Positions 24,716-33,434 of a DNA stretch of 64,000 bases are shown piece after piece. Position numbers and translations under genes: made by a program. The notes under the pieces were generated by a model. It was not told the origin of the DNA, did no database searches, and worked only from the letters and a program-made list of their open reading frames with translations. The stretch's first letter is position 1; each line of letters begins with the position of its first letter. This stretch comes from an uncultured Dehalococcoidia bacterium (lineage in GTDB: Bacteria > Chloroflexota > Dehalococcoidia > Lucifugimonadales > UBA3495). The stretch is taken from positions 157,416 through 221,415 of the forward strand of contig OY282494.1 in NCBI GenBank assembly GCA_958296385.1, written 5' to 3'.

Positions 24716-27142
24716 CTAATCGAGGCGGGCGGGGTCGATTTCGATGCGGCAGTTGGGGGGGGTTGGGGCGCCGGCGAGGAATTGCCAGAGGCGGCGGCCG
24801 CGGAGCAGGAGGCGCCAGCGGTAGCGGCCGCGGACGCGCTCCGGGGTGCAGGGGGTTGGGCCGATGATTTGGATGCTGGCGTCGCCCATCCGGTGCGCCT
24901 GCTCTTGCCAGCGTTCGGACAGGTCTTTCAGGGTTTGCTGGACGGTGCGGAGGCTGGAATCGGTGCAAATCACTTGGGCCAGGCGGTTGAACGGGGGGTT
25001 GCCTTGTTGACGGCGGGCGGAGATTTCAATGTCGTAGAATGTTTCGTAGTCTTGGGCTGCCGCCGCCGTTACTGCGTAGTGGTCGGGCTGGTAGGTTTGG
25101 ATGATGGCGCGGGCCGGGTCGCCGCTGCGGCCGGCGCGTCCGGCGACCTGGCAGAGGAGGGCGAAAGCGCGTTCGCCGGCGCGGAAGTCGGGGAGGTTTA
25201 GTCCGAGGTCGGCCAGCAGGGCCGCGGCTAGGGCGACGTTGGGTACGTCGAGACCGTGCGCTACCATCTGGGTGCCGACTAGAATCTGGGTTTGGCCATC
25301 GGCAAGGCGGGACATGGCCTGCTCAAGGGCCGCCGGGTCGTCGAGGGAGTCGGAATCCCAACGGGCGATGGACACGCCGGGGTAGCGGGTTTCCAGTTCG
25401 GCGGCTACGGCCTCGGTGCCGGCGCCCATCTCGCGGATGCGTCCGCCGCGACACTGGGGGCAGGCGCGGAGGGGGCGGCGGCTGCGGTTGCAGTAGTGGC
25501 AGAGCAGGCGCCCGGTGTGGGCGTGGTAGGCGTAGGCGACGGAGCAGCGGCTGCAAGTGACGACGTGGCCGCACTCGCGGCACTGCATAAAGGCCGCGCT
25601 GCCGCGCCGGTTCAGAAAGAGGACGGCCTGGCGGCCGGCGGCGACGGTTTCATCCAGGGCCGTTGTCAGGGGGCGGCTGAACACGCTGCGGTTGCCTGCG
25701 CGCAATTCGGCGCGCATATCTACGATGGACACGGTGGGCAGGGCCGCCGGCTGGCCGGTCGGGCCGGGCACGCGGGCGGGCAGGCTCAGCAGCCGATGCC
25801 GTCCGCGCTGGGCTTGATAGTAGGTTTCTACGTCGGGGGTGGCGGAGCCCATCACGACGACGGCGGCGCAGCGACGGGCCAGGGCCAGGGCGGCATCGCG
25901 GGCGTGGTAGTAGGGGGGGAAGTCGGGTTGCTTGTAGGCGGGTTCGTGTTCCTCATCTACGATGATGATGCCGGGGTTGGCTACGGGGGCGAACAGGGCG
26001 CTGCGGGGGCCGACGATGACGGTGGCGGCGCCATCGCGGATGCGCCACCATTGGTCGAACCGCTGGCGTTCGGTGAGGCGGTAGTGGAGGGCGGCGACCC
26101 GACCGGGGAAACGGTCGTTGACCAGGCCCAGGGTTTGCGGCGTCAGGGCAACTTCCGGCACCAGGTAGATGGCCGGGCGGCCCTGTTGCAGGGTGTGGGC
26201 GATGGCGCGCAGATAAACTTCGGTCTTGCCGCTGCCGGTCACGCCGTGGAGCAGGAAACTGCGGGGGGTTTGGCCGGGGTCGTCAAGGGCGGCGGTGATG
26301 CGTTGGATGGCGTCGGTTTGCGCGGGGGTCAGGGTGTGGGGGGGCGGGTTGGTGGGGGGGGAACCGGCGGGAATGTCCGGCTCGATGCGTTCCCATTCCT
26401 CGGCGACCAGGCCGCGGCGGAGCAAAGCGTCGGCAGCCGGGCCCATGCCGGCGGCGCTGTAGGGGGCGGGAGCGTCGCGCACGGCGGCCAGCAGGCTGGT
26501 TTGGCGGGGGCTGCGGGTTGGGGGGGCGTCGGCGGGGGTAGGGGTGTTGGACGGAATGAGCAGGCGTTGGTAGCGGTGCGTGCGGGGGCGGGGCAGGGTT
26601 ACGTCTTTGCGAATCATGCCCCGGTTAACCAGCCGTTGCAGCTCGCGGCGGGCGGGGATGGGGCGGCTGGCGTCCATCTGCTTGAGGAACGCGCTTTCGT
26701 TGATTGGCTTGCCGGCGGCGGCCAGTTCGGTCCAGGCGGCGCGGGTGGCATCGCGCAGTGATGCGGTGTCGGCGGCGTCGCTGGCGCCCGGCACGGCGGT
26801 GAGGCGGGATTGCTGGAGGGTATGAAAGCCGACGGGCAGAAAGGGGAGCAGGGCCGCAAAGGGCGAGCAGCGGTAGGTTTGGCCCAGCCAGTCGGCCAGC
26901 TCCAAACCGAGGGGAGTGATTAGGGGGGATGGCTCTACGGGGTGCAGGATGTCTTTGGTTTCATCGTCGGAAACGGCTGACGCATCGGCCAGGCTGACTA
27001 CGATACCCTGCACGTAGCGGCGCCCGAACTGCACCCAGACGAGCTGGCCCGGCTCTACCGCCAAGTGTGCGGGGATGCGGTAGGAGAAAGTTTTGCCCGG
27101 TGCAATCCAATCGGCGTTGATGGCGACGTCGGCGTAGTTCAC
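24716..27142 (-). CDS. priA: primosomal protein N' (PriA helicase)
   Basis: An 808-aa superfamily II helicase that restarts stalled forks. The N-terminal DNA-binding domain begins DVAINADWIAPGKTFSYRIP. Walker A is LHGVTGSGKTEVYLRAI and the DEAH-type box is VDEEHEPAYKQ. The zinc-binding insert shows paired cysteines (CRECGHVVTCSRC, CHYCN, CPQC). QILVGTQMVAHGLDVPNV marks the C-terminal RecA-like domain. Length is normal to slightly long. It follows rplS by 125 bp on the same strand; a repeat element lies directly after its stop. Confidence 0.95.
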   Translation of the reverse strand: MNYADVAINADWIAPGKTFSYRIPAHLAVEPGQLVWVQFGRRYVQGIVVSLADASAVSDDETKDILHPVEPSPLITPLGLELADWLGQTYRCSPFAALLPFLPVGFHTLQQSRLTAVPGASDAADTASLRDATRAAWTELAAAGKPINESAFLKQMDASRPIPARRELQRLVNRGMIRKDVTLPRPRTHRYQRLLIPSNTPTPADAPPTRSPRQTSLLAAVRDAPAPYSAAGMGPAADALLRRGLVAEEWERIEPDIPAGSPPTNPPPHTLTPAQTDAIQRITAALDDPGQTPRSFLLHGVTGSGKTEVYLRAIAHTLQQGRPAIYLVPEVALTPQTLGLVNDRFPGRVAALHYRLTERQRFDQWWRIRDGAATVIVGPRSALFAPVANPGIIIVDEEHEPAYKQPDFPPYYHARDAALALARRCAAVVVMGSATPDVETYYQAQRGRHRLLSLPARVPGPTGQPAALPTVSIVDMRAELRAGNRSVFSRPLTTALDETVAAGRQAVLFLNRRGSAAFMQCRECGHVVTCSRCSVAYAYHAHTGRLLCHYCNRSRRPLRACPQCRGGRIREMGAGTEAVAAELETRYPGVSIARWDSDSLDDPAALEQAMSRLADGQTQILVGTQMVAHGLDVPNVALAAALLADLGLNLPDFRAGERAFALLCQVAGRAGRSGDPARAIIQTYQPDHYAVTAAAAQDYETFYDIEISARRQQGNPPFNRLAQVICTDSSLRTVQQTLKDLSERWQEQAHRMGDASIQIIGPTPCTPERVRGRYRWRLLLRGRRLWQFLAGAPTPPNCRIEIDPARLD

Positions 27143-27267
27143 GTCTGAAAAATCCGAGGTTGTGCCGGCCTGACGATGGCGATTAAAACGTCAAGCCGCC
27201 GCCCGGCGCCGGAGTGGGCACGGGCGGCGGAATGGGTCTGATAGTGTCGGGCTCCGACGGCAACCGC

Positions 27268-27627
27268 TTAGCGGTTGGTGCGGTAGGTGACGCGCTCCTT
27301 GATGCGGGCGGCGCGGCCCTGGCGTCCGCGGAGGTAGTAGAGCTTGGCGCGGCGGACTTTGCCCTGGCGGGTTACTTCGAGGGATTCGATGAGGGGGGAG
27401 TGCAGGGGGAAGACGCGCTCGATGCCGATGCCGGCGGTGATGCGGCGCACGGTGAAGTTGGCGGCCGGGCCCTTGCCGTTGCTGCGGCGGATGCAAACGC
27501 CCTGAAACGCCTGCACGCGCTCGCGGGCGCCCTCACGGATGCGGAAGTTGACGCGAACCGTATCGCCGGGGCCAAATTCGGGGATGCGCTCGTTAACGTC
27601 GGGGGAAACCAGTTCGGATGCTTTCAT
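27268..27627 (-). CDS. rplS: 50S ribosomal protein bL19
   Basis: A 119-aa protein at the 30S-50S interface. The family residues [51 protein letters not shown] and [11 protein letters not shown] are all present. The frame is open upstream to 27684, but ATG 27627 is the family start. The common neighbours trmD and rimM are absent here. Confidence 0.97.
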   Translation of the reverse strand: MKASELVSPDVNERIPEFGPGDTVRVNFRIREGARERVQAFQGVCIRRSNGKGPAANFTVRRITAGIGIERVFPLHSPLIESLEVTRQGKVRRAKLYYLRGRQGRAARIKERVTYRTNR

Positions 27628-27729
27628 GGCAGTAAAACCGATGTGGGGTTGTGGATGGAGGGACAAGGAGGCGACCCGCACCATTGGCGGGCAACACGGG
27701 GATTATAGCACATTCGCCGGCGGGCCGTT

Positions 27730-28605
27730 TTACTGGCGCACGTACTTGTCCACGCGCTCCTGGGCACCCAGGGCCATGTAGATGTTGCCGTTGGCGTCAA
27801 CCCAGCTGCCGTGGGCGGATTGGGAGTCCCAGCGGGCCAGCACGTCGCCGTCGGGGGACATGATGCTGACGCGGGGGGACAGGCCGTTGGCGCCGCCTTC
27901 GCTGATGACCAGGGCGCCTTCGCTGTCCACTGAGATGTCCAGGGGGCGGCGCAGGTCGTCCCACATGGTGATGTAATCGCCGTCGGGAGAATAGACCTGG
28001 ATGCGGTTGTTCTCGCGGTCGCAGAGGTAGAGGTTGCCGTTGGGGTGGGCGACGATGCTGTGGGGCAGGTGGAACTGTCCGGGGCCGCCCTTGCCGGGTT
28101 CGCCCCAGGATGCCTTGAGCTGACCGTCGGCGGAGAAGCGATGCACGCGGGCGTTGCGGTAGCCGTCGGACACGTAGAGGTCGCCGTTGGGTGCTGGCAC
28201 AATCTCGGTGGGGTAGTTGAAAGGGCCGGCGGAGCGGGGGCAGACTTCGCCGGGAATCTCGCAGCCGGTGTCGGAATGGACGCCGCGCGCGCCGATGACC
28301 TGCAAGGGCTTGCCGTCCAGCGTGAAGATGACGCAGACGGAGTCCGTCCGGTCGGTGAGGTAGGCGATGTCGTCCTGGATGTAGATGCCGTGGGCTTCGT
28401 CGAAGGCGCGCAGTCCCCAGGAGCCGAGGAAATTGCCGCCGGGGCCGAAAATCAGGACGGGGGGGTCTTTGCGCTGGAACACGTACACGCGGTTCTGCGA
28501 GTCGGTGGCGACGGCGGAGGCGTTGCCCATGGTCATGCCGTCGGGCAGCTGCGCCCAATGCTCCTCCAATATGTAGGTATATTTGCCGGAACCGATGGTA
28601 GTCAT
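27730..28605 (-). CDS. NHL-repeat beta-propeller protein
   Basis: A 291-aa protein built of NHL blades, similar to the lyase domain of peptidylglycine amidating enzymes. Visible repeats include NASAVATDSQNRVYVFQR, AHGIYIQDDIAYLTDR, YPTEIVPAPNGDLYVSDGY, LPHSIVAHPNGNLYLCDRENNRIQVY and RPLDISVDSEGALVIS. No signal peptide is seen, so it is probably cytosolic. ATG 28605 has AAGGAG upstream. The catalytic role is unknown; many such proteins in this lineage are binding scaffolds or lactonase-like. Confidence 0.8.
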   Translation of the reverse strand: MTTIGSGKYTYILEEHWAQLPDGMTMGNASAVATDSQNRVYVFQRKDPPVLIFGPGGNFLGSWGLRAFDEAHGIYIQDDIAYLTDRTDSVCVIFTLDGKPLQVIGARGVHSDTGCEIPGEVCPRSAGPFNYPTEIVPAPNGDLYVSDGYRNARVHRFSADGQLKASWGEPGKGGPGQFHLPHSIVAHPNGNLYLCDRENNRIQVYSPDGDYITMWDDLRRPLDISVDSEGALVISEGGANGLSPRVSIMSPDGDVLARWDSQSAHGSWVDANGNIYMALGAQERVDKYVRQ

Positions 28606-28654
28606 GGCAGGTACTCCTTGTTTGATAGCGAGGCTTGATTGTGGGATAGGGGTT

Positions 28655-29446
28655 TCAGTCGTCGGCTGCGGCGGATTCAATTTGCGGCGGGATGGTGAAA
28701 ACCGGGGGGGCGCCGTCGCCGTGGCTGTGGTTGATTAGGGCCAGCATGATGCGGTCGGTGTTGCGGCGCATTTCGTCGCGGAGGTCGTACCCCAGCCGGT
28801 CAATCTTGCCGTCCAGCTGCTCAAAGCGGGTGTCAATTTTGTTGTCCAGCTGTTCGTGCCTGGTTTCAATCTTGGTGTCCAACTGCTCAAAGCGGGTGTC
28901 GATTTTGTTGTCCATTTGCTCAAACCGGCGGTTAATTCTGTGGTCTGCCTGCTCGAACCGGCTGTCAAACTTGCTGTCCAACGCCGCAATCTTGCTGTCA
29001 ATTTTATCGTCCAATTCATCAAAGCGGCTGTCGATTTTGTTGTTCAACTGTTCGTAGCGGTTATCGATTTTGTCGTCCAATTCATCAAAGCGGCTGTCGA
29101 TTTTGTTGTCCAGCTGTTCGTAGCGGTTTTCAATTTTGTCGTCCAACTGCTGAAACCGGCTGTCAAATTTGCTGTCCAATTCCTCAAAGCGGCTGTCGAT
29201 TTTGCGGTCCAGCCGGGTTAATTCGGTTTTGAGTTGGCCTAGTTCGCCGTTGATTTGGCCTATTTGCTTGTTGAGTTCGTCCAGCTGTAGTTGGAGGTTG
29301 GCCAAGCGGCCGTGTATTATGCCCTGCTCTTTGCTGATGCCCGCTATCTTGGCCCATATTCCGGTAGAGGTGGCGATGACGGCGGCGGTTATGGCGAGGT
29401 AGGCGAATGCCAGGTAGTTTAGCAGCGGTGGGATGTCGGAAGGCAT
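28655..29446 (-). CDS. membrane-anchored protein with 13 eleven-residue coiled-coil repeats
   Basis: A 263-aa protein. Residues 8-34 (LNYLAFAYLAITAAVIATSTGIWAKI region) form one membrane helix. A heptad coil (LANLQLQLDELNKQIGQING) follows. From residue 79 to 221 come thirteen hendecads of the type LDxKIDxRFxQ, encoded by 33-bp DNA repeats at 28784-29212. The C-terminus has a short helix and a Pro-rich tail. Hendecads form straight, weakly right-handed coiled coils. Function is unknown; it could be a spacer or filament on the membrane. Repeat number may vary between strains. Confidence 0.75.
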   Translation of the reverse strand: MPSDIPPLLNYLAFAYLAITAAVIATSTGIWAKIAGISKEQGIIHGRLANLQLQLDELNKQIGQINGELGQLKTELTRLDRKIDSRFEELDSKFDSRFQQLDDKIENRYEQLDNKIDSRFDELDDKIDNRYEQLNNKIDSRFDELDDKIDSKIAALDSKFDSRFEQADHRINRRFEQMDNKIDTRFEQLDTKIETRHEQLDNKIDTRFEQLDGKIDRLGYDLRDEMRRNTDRIMLALINHSHGDGAPPVFTIPPQIESAAADD

Positions 29447-29530
29447 TGGTTAGCCTCCTGTGGCTGGTTGCCTGGGGATGGGGGGTTGGGGTGGGGTGTT
29501 GAGCAACATTTTAGCAGACTGCGATTGCGG

Positions 29531-30406
29531 TTAGTTGTCAAAGAAGCCGGTTTGGATGTGTTCCCGGATTGTGTCGGCGACCAGCGCCGGGCGTTGCAGG
29601 GGGACGTCGTGGATGCTGTTTTCCAGCCAGACGGTTTTGGCCCGGGGCAGCAGGGCTTCGGCTTGGGCGATGGATTCCTCGCGCCGGAGCCGCCGGTCGA
29701 TGGCGTCGGGGACGGACTGGCGGGCTGGCAGAAGGAGGGTGGGGCATTGCAGTTTGGGGTATAGTTCGGACGGCCGGTGCTCCCAGAGGGCGTCGATGAT
29801 GCGCAGGTGGTTCTCGCGGCGCAGGTTGGATTGGATGGTGCCGTCGTCCAGCACGCGGAAGTTGGCGAGCACCGCCGCGACTACCGTTGGCGACGGGTTG
29901 GGGCCGAAACGGCCGCTGGATTCCACGCGCTCGCGCATCATTGCGGGGGTGAAGCCGGTGAATATCGGCGGGGCCATTTCCTGGCGGGCCTGCTCCAGAG
30001 TCCAGCCGGGGCGGTTGGAGATGTCGATGGTGCCGCCGTCCACGAAAATCAGGCCCGATACCAGGTCGGGGTGGGCTGCGGCCAGTTCCAGGGCTACGTC
30101 GGCGCCCCAGGAATGGCCGACGATTAGGGGACGCTGCAATTCCAGGTGGCCGATAAAGGCGGCCGCATCGGCCAGCACGGTGGCGAAGTCGTAGCCGGCA
30201 TCTACCTGCGCCGATTGGCCGTGCCCTCGCTGGTCGAGGGCGGCGATGCGGAAATCGGCGGCAAGCCGGGGCGCCACTAAATCCCAGATGTGGCAGGTGG
30301 AGGCCAGCCCGTGCAGCAGCAGGATGGGCCGGCCCCGGCCGCCCCAATCCCGATAGTGAAAAGGCAGGCCGCGCAGGTTGATGTGGCAGTCTTGGGGGGT
30401 GGGCAT
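29531..30406 (-). CDS. alpha/beta hydrolase
   Basis: A 291-aa alpha/beta-hydrolase. The oxyanion motif is LLLHGLAST, the nucleophile elbow is GHSWGAD (serine), an acid residue lies near the LLLPARQSV strand, and the catalytic histidine is in ENSIHDVPLQRP. The ALDQRGHGQS segment is typical. ATG 30406 begins the conserved fold; the open frame upstream is not family-like. Substrate unknown (esterase, epoxide hydrolase or dehalogenase-like). It is separated from the CRISPR array by ~300 bp. Confidence 0.85.
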   Translation of the reverse strand: MPTPQDCHINLRGLPFHYRDWGGRGRPILLLHGLASTCHIWDLVAPRLAADFRIAALDQRGHGQSAQVDAGYDFATVLADAAAFIGHLELQRPLIVGHSWGADVALELAAAHPDLVSGLIFVDGGTIDISNRPGWTLEQARQEMAPPIFTGFTPAMMRERVESSGRFGPNPSPTVVAAVLANFRVLDDGTIQSNLRRENHLRIIDALWEHRPSELYPKLQCPTLLLPARQSVPDAIDRRLRREESIAQAEALLPRAKTVWLENSIHDVPLQRPALVADTIREHIQTGFFDN

Positions 30407-30702
30407 GAGTGGTGCAGTCCGAGGCGTAAGGCTGGCGCTATTGTAGCACCGTTGGGCTGGGGGGATGGGGGGTGGTGCGGGTGTGCGGGCGGACTTCCCC
30501 GGAGTTGGAAATGTCAAGAGGGATAATGCGGAATAATCGCCCGTGCTGCTCCGCAATGCTCGCCAATATCGCTACACATCGCCATCATTCAGACAGAGCA
30601 TTGTTGCGGGCGATGGGCCGGTGGGTCGCCGGCCTTTCGGTTATCAATATTGCCACGTGTCTGTGCGCTAGTTGCGACTGCTCCGTTAGGTTGATGAGAT
30701 AC
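30407..30702. other. gene-free stretch, possible CRISPR leader
   Basis: This ~300-bp gap lies between the alpha/beta hydrolase start and repeat 1. I see no credible gene. The last ~150 bp are more AT-rich than the surroundings (TTATCAATATTGCCACG) and lie on the side where an I-E leader would be expected, given that the repeats end GGGATAACC in this direction. The first repeat differs from the rest only in its preceding base. Confidence 0.35.
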
Positions 30703-31048
30703 GGAACATCCGCACACACACGGGATAACCGGCAAGGGGCCTCGCCCCCCCTGATTAAGGCATAGGAACATCCGCACACACACGGGATAACCCGCCCCCA
30801 TCACCCCGGAGAGTGACAACCATGAGGAACATCCGCACACACACGGGATAACCGCGCCATCCACTACATCGACACCGACGGATACAGGAACATCCGCACA
30901 CACACGGGATAACCCGGTGATTCCCTCAGCGGTTGGAATTTCAATCAGGAACATCCGCACACACACGGGATAACCGCCAGGCTGTCGTTAATGCTTTGCC
31001 GCCGTATTATTCCGAGTACAGGAACATCCGCACACACACGGGATAACC
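30703..31048 (+). CRISPR. six-repeat CRISPR array, I-E-like repeat
   Basis: Six identical 28-bp repeats (GGAACATCCG, then CACACACA, then CGGGATAACC) start at 30703, 30765, 30826, 30887, 30948 and 31021. In five of six an A precedes, giving a 29-bp unit. Counted that way, spacers are 33, 32, 32, 32 and 44 bp. Length, spacing and the imperfect ATCC/GGAT dyad with a GGGATAA end match type I-E arrays. No cas gene is in the window. The last repeat ends 22 bp from the stop codon of a TnpB gene on the other strand. Confidence 0.95.
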
Positions 31049-31070
31049 CCTGGCGTTGGGAGTTGTCCCA

Positions 31071-32585
31071 TCAGATGGTAAATCCCGGCAACGGAAGTTG
31101 CCCGTGATGTGTCGGTTTTCTGCGTGCCTTCGGGTCTTGGGACGTTCGCTTGCGAACGGCTCCCGCCGCGATTATCACCGGCTCAGCAGAGCCGTCCTTG
31201 CCGCACGCCGGGGGACTGTCTGGCAGCGTTCCACCCCCGCCTGAGGATTTTTGCAACCCCAGGGACAAGATATTTTTCGCTGCGTTCACATCCGCGTTCT
31301 CAGCGTGTCCGCAATGGATGCAAACGAAGTCTGATTGCGACCTACGGGACTGTTTGTCCGGCACGCCGCATTTTGAGCAGGTTTGTGAGGTATAAGCTGG
31401 AGGGATTCTAACAAACTGCTTACCGGCGCTTGCAGCCTTGTAAGCAATCTGCTGATACATTTGCCCCCAACCCTGCTCAAGTATTCCCCGGTTCAGCCCC
31501 GACTTTTGCCGAACATTCTTACCGGGGTTATCCAGCGTTCCTTTGGCGGAACGCACCATATTCGGTATCTGCAACGCCTCTGCTGCGAAGAAGTCGTACT
31601 TCCTCACCAAGTCGGTGGTCAGACGGTGCAGGGCGTTGCGGTTTGATTCCGTTAGTCGTTGTTCCTCCTTTGCTTTGAGCGCGCGGGTTTTGCGATAGGC
31701 ATTGGTCTCCTCTTTATGGCGACGTCCCCGGCGAGTTGTGAAGTCGGTGTCCCACCGCTTGCCACCTTTGCCATTTTTAGCAAGGCCGGAGCGCGCCAGT
31801 TTGCGTTGCAGTCGTTTGCCCTTTCTGCGGTTTTTCTGATGACCCGGAATTAGCGTACCATCGGAAAGTGCAATCCTTTTGGCGACGCCGGCATCGATCC
31901 CGACCGGATTGGCCGGCTCCATTGCAGACGGTTCCGGGTCAACAATGTTGTACACCAGGGATGCAATCACCCGGCGCGGCGTCCGGGTAATCCGGATGGT
32001 AGCAGGCTGCCCTGCCGGCAGTTCACGTTGCAGGCGAAACTCCAGGTGGGGCAATCCGGGAATATTAATCCGGCCTTTGTTGTTTTCGGTGTCCAGACGC
32101 AGCCACTTTTCATACCCGGAATGACATTCCAGCGTGCGGAACCGATGCGCGGATTTATAGCGTGGGAATCCCGGCGTTTCGCCTGCCTTTAGTCTGCGAA
32201 AGAATGCGTCAAAGGCCCGGTCGAGGCGGTCTAAGACACTGACTTTAATACGACGTCCAATGGCTTTAATTTCAGGGTCTTGCGCGCCCAACTCGGTTAG
32301 CCAGCGATCTAGATTGAGCAATCTGGGATTACCGTTCCTACCCTCGTACAGATTGTCCGCATTATCCCGTAGGGAGTCCACATCGGGCCACTCCGGTTTG
32401 CGTTCTTTGACGCCGGACGTAGATAGTTTGCTCACGTTGAGGCCCAAGTCGCGGTAGGCGGCGCGGTGTATCTGGAGCCCGTCGTTATACAGCCGGCAGC
32501 ACTGGCGCAGAACTTCGTCCAGCTGCTGGTGGCCGGCTTTGCTCAGGTAGGGCTTGACCTGATAGGTTCGTCCTGACTTAGGCAT
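31071..32585 (-). CDS. tnpB: TnpB-family RNA-guided endonuclease (IS200/IS605-type OrfB)
   Basis: A 504-aa protein with an intact RuvC nuclease: D231 in GIDAGVAKRIAL, E336 in FFAAEALQIPNM, D432 in NADVNAAKNI. A zinc ribbon (C403, C406, C422, C425) sits between the second and third motifs. The N-terminal ~220 residues form the RNA/DNA-recognition part. The ~65-residue tail after the nuclease (SSGGGGTLPDSPPACG...) is typical of genes whose 3' end overlaps the omega RNA. No TnpA lies nearby. TnpB cuts DNA guided by RNA from the element's right end. Here that end meets a CRISPR array, so the guide may read into it. A type V effector role is possible but unproven. Confidence 0.88.
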   Translation of the reverse strand: MPKSGRTYQVKPYLSKAGHQQLDEVLRQCCRLYNDGLQIHRAAYRDLGLNVSKLSTSGVKERKPEWPDVDSLRDNADNLYEGRNGNPRLLNLDRWLTELGAQDPEIKAIGRRIKVSVLDRLDRAFDAFFRRLKAGETPGFPRYKSAHRFRTLECHSGYEKWLRLDTENNKGRINIPGLPHLEFRLQRELPAGQPATIRITRTPRRVIASLVYNIVDPEPSAMEPANPVGIDAGVAKRIALSDGTLIPGHQKNRRKGKRLQRKLARSGLAKNGKGGKRWDTDFTTRRGRRHKEETNAYRKTRALKAKEEQRLTESNRNALHRLTTDLVRKYDFFAAEALQIPNMVRSAKGTLDNPGKNVRQKSGLNRGILEQGWGQMYQQIAYKAASAGKQFVRIPPAYTSQTCSKCGVPDKQSRRSQSDFVCIHCGHAENADVNAAKNILSLGLQKSSGGGGTLPDSPPACGKDGSAEPVIIAAGAVRKRTSQDPKARRKPTHHGQLPLPGFTI

Positions 32586-32651
32586 TATGGAATTATGCTA
32601 TTCTGGCGCGCCGGTTAAGTCAAAGGGATGGCGTCGCGCTACACGCCGGCC

Positions 32652-32660
32652 TGCTATAAT
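32652..32660 (+). promoter_or_regulatory. extended -10 promoter for the monooxygenase at 32720
   Basis: TGCTATAAT lies 60 bp before the GTG start, with no convincing -35 element. The same TGnTATAAT form occurs before 3363. Confidence 0.5.
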
Positions 32661-32719
32661 GCTTGCGGCGGCCGGCTCAACGTATTTTGTGCCGCCTCAT
32701 TTTACGGGAGGGTACTGCT

Positions 32720-33058
32720 GTGTACGCGATTTTTGTTACCATTAATATCAAGGACGGTTTGGCGGAGGAGTTTGCTGCGGCCAGTTTGGGGGATGGGCAG
32801 GGGTCGGTGCGGGATGAGGAGAACTGTTTCCGGTTTGACATTTTGCGGAGTCCGGATGACCCCAATCGGTTTTACCTTTATGAGGTGTACGCCAACCGGG
32901 AGGCGCACGCTGCGCACCGGGAGCAGCCGCACTATACGGCCTGGCGCGCGGCGGTGGAGCATATGTTTGACGGCGACTTGGGCCGGGTGGAGATGGAAAC
33001 GGTGTTCCCATCGGATGACGGCTGGCGGGCGCAGAAACCCGGTTTGGTCAACTGGTAG
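32720..33058 (+). CDS. antibiotic biosynthesis monooxygenase (ABM) family protein
   Basis: A 112-aa ferredoxin-like dimeric alpha+beta barrel. The family pattern is YAIFVTINIKDGLAEEF, then CFRFDILRSPDDPNRFYLYEVYANREAHAAHREQPHY and a late VEMETVFPSD. GTG 32720 is chosen because GGGAGGG lies nine bases upstream and earlier residues do not fit. Members oxygenate quinones or aromatic compounds without cofactors, or degrade haem; no specific role can be read. It is monocistronic. Confidence 0.82.
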   Translation: MYAIFVTINIKDGLAEEFAAASLGDGQGSVRDEENCFRFDILRSPDDPNRFYLYEVYANREAHAAHREQPHYTAWRAAVEHMFDGDLGRVEMETVFPSDDGWRAQKPGLVNW

Positions 33059-33434
33059 CGGGTTGCGGGCCGGGTTTGGGTTGAGGCGGTTTGGGGTTGG
33101 AGATTTTGCTCCGAACCGCCTCCCGGTTTCCTCTCGGTCACTCTGAGCTTATCGAATAATCCCGTTCCGGATAGCGCGATGTTCTCCCGGGTTCCTCTCG
33201 GTCATTCTGAGCTTAGCGAATAATCCTGTTCCGGCAAGCGCGACGTTTTGCGACGGGTGCGCTGCGCGGTCGGGATTCTTTGCTGCGCTCAGAATGACAT
33301 TGAAGGGGCCTGATAGAGGGGCCGGAATGGCAGAGGGGATGGGCCCGGAATGACGGTACCGGGCTGCTATGGCCTTTTACGTAGCACGCAGACCGCAGGG
33401 GATGGTCCCGGAATGACGGTATAGGGCGCTGGCG
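33059..33434. repeat. intergenic repeat block (64-bp tandem units and degenerate MITE cores)
   Basis: No gene is seen. Two tandem units with a period of 64 bp begin at 33128 and 33192 (TTCCTCTCGGTCA / TTCCTCTCGGTCATTCTGAG). A piece of MITE core (GATTCTTTGCTGCGCTCAG) follows near 33271. A short unit 'GGGATGGKCCCGGAATGACGG' occurs twice, near 33340 and 33400. Confidence 0.7.

Noticed and set aside
30589-30966. A 125-aa minus-strand open frame inside the CRISPR array
   Set aside because: Its repeated 'CVRMF' stretches are just the translated CRISPR repeats.
31049-31081. A sixth spacer after the last repeat
   Set aside because: No further repeat follows; the sequence is the 3' end of tnpB and its 22-bp downstream gap.
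31071-32585. Calling the TnpB gene a type V CRISPR effector
   Set aside because: The adjacent repeats are 28-29 bp with 32-33 bp spacers and a GGGATAA end, as in type I-E, and the protein looks like ordinary TnpB. Kept only as a hypothesis.
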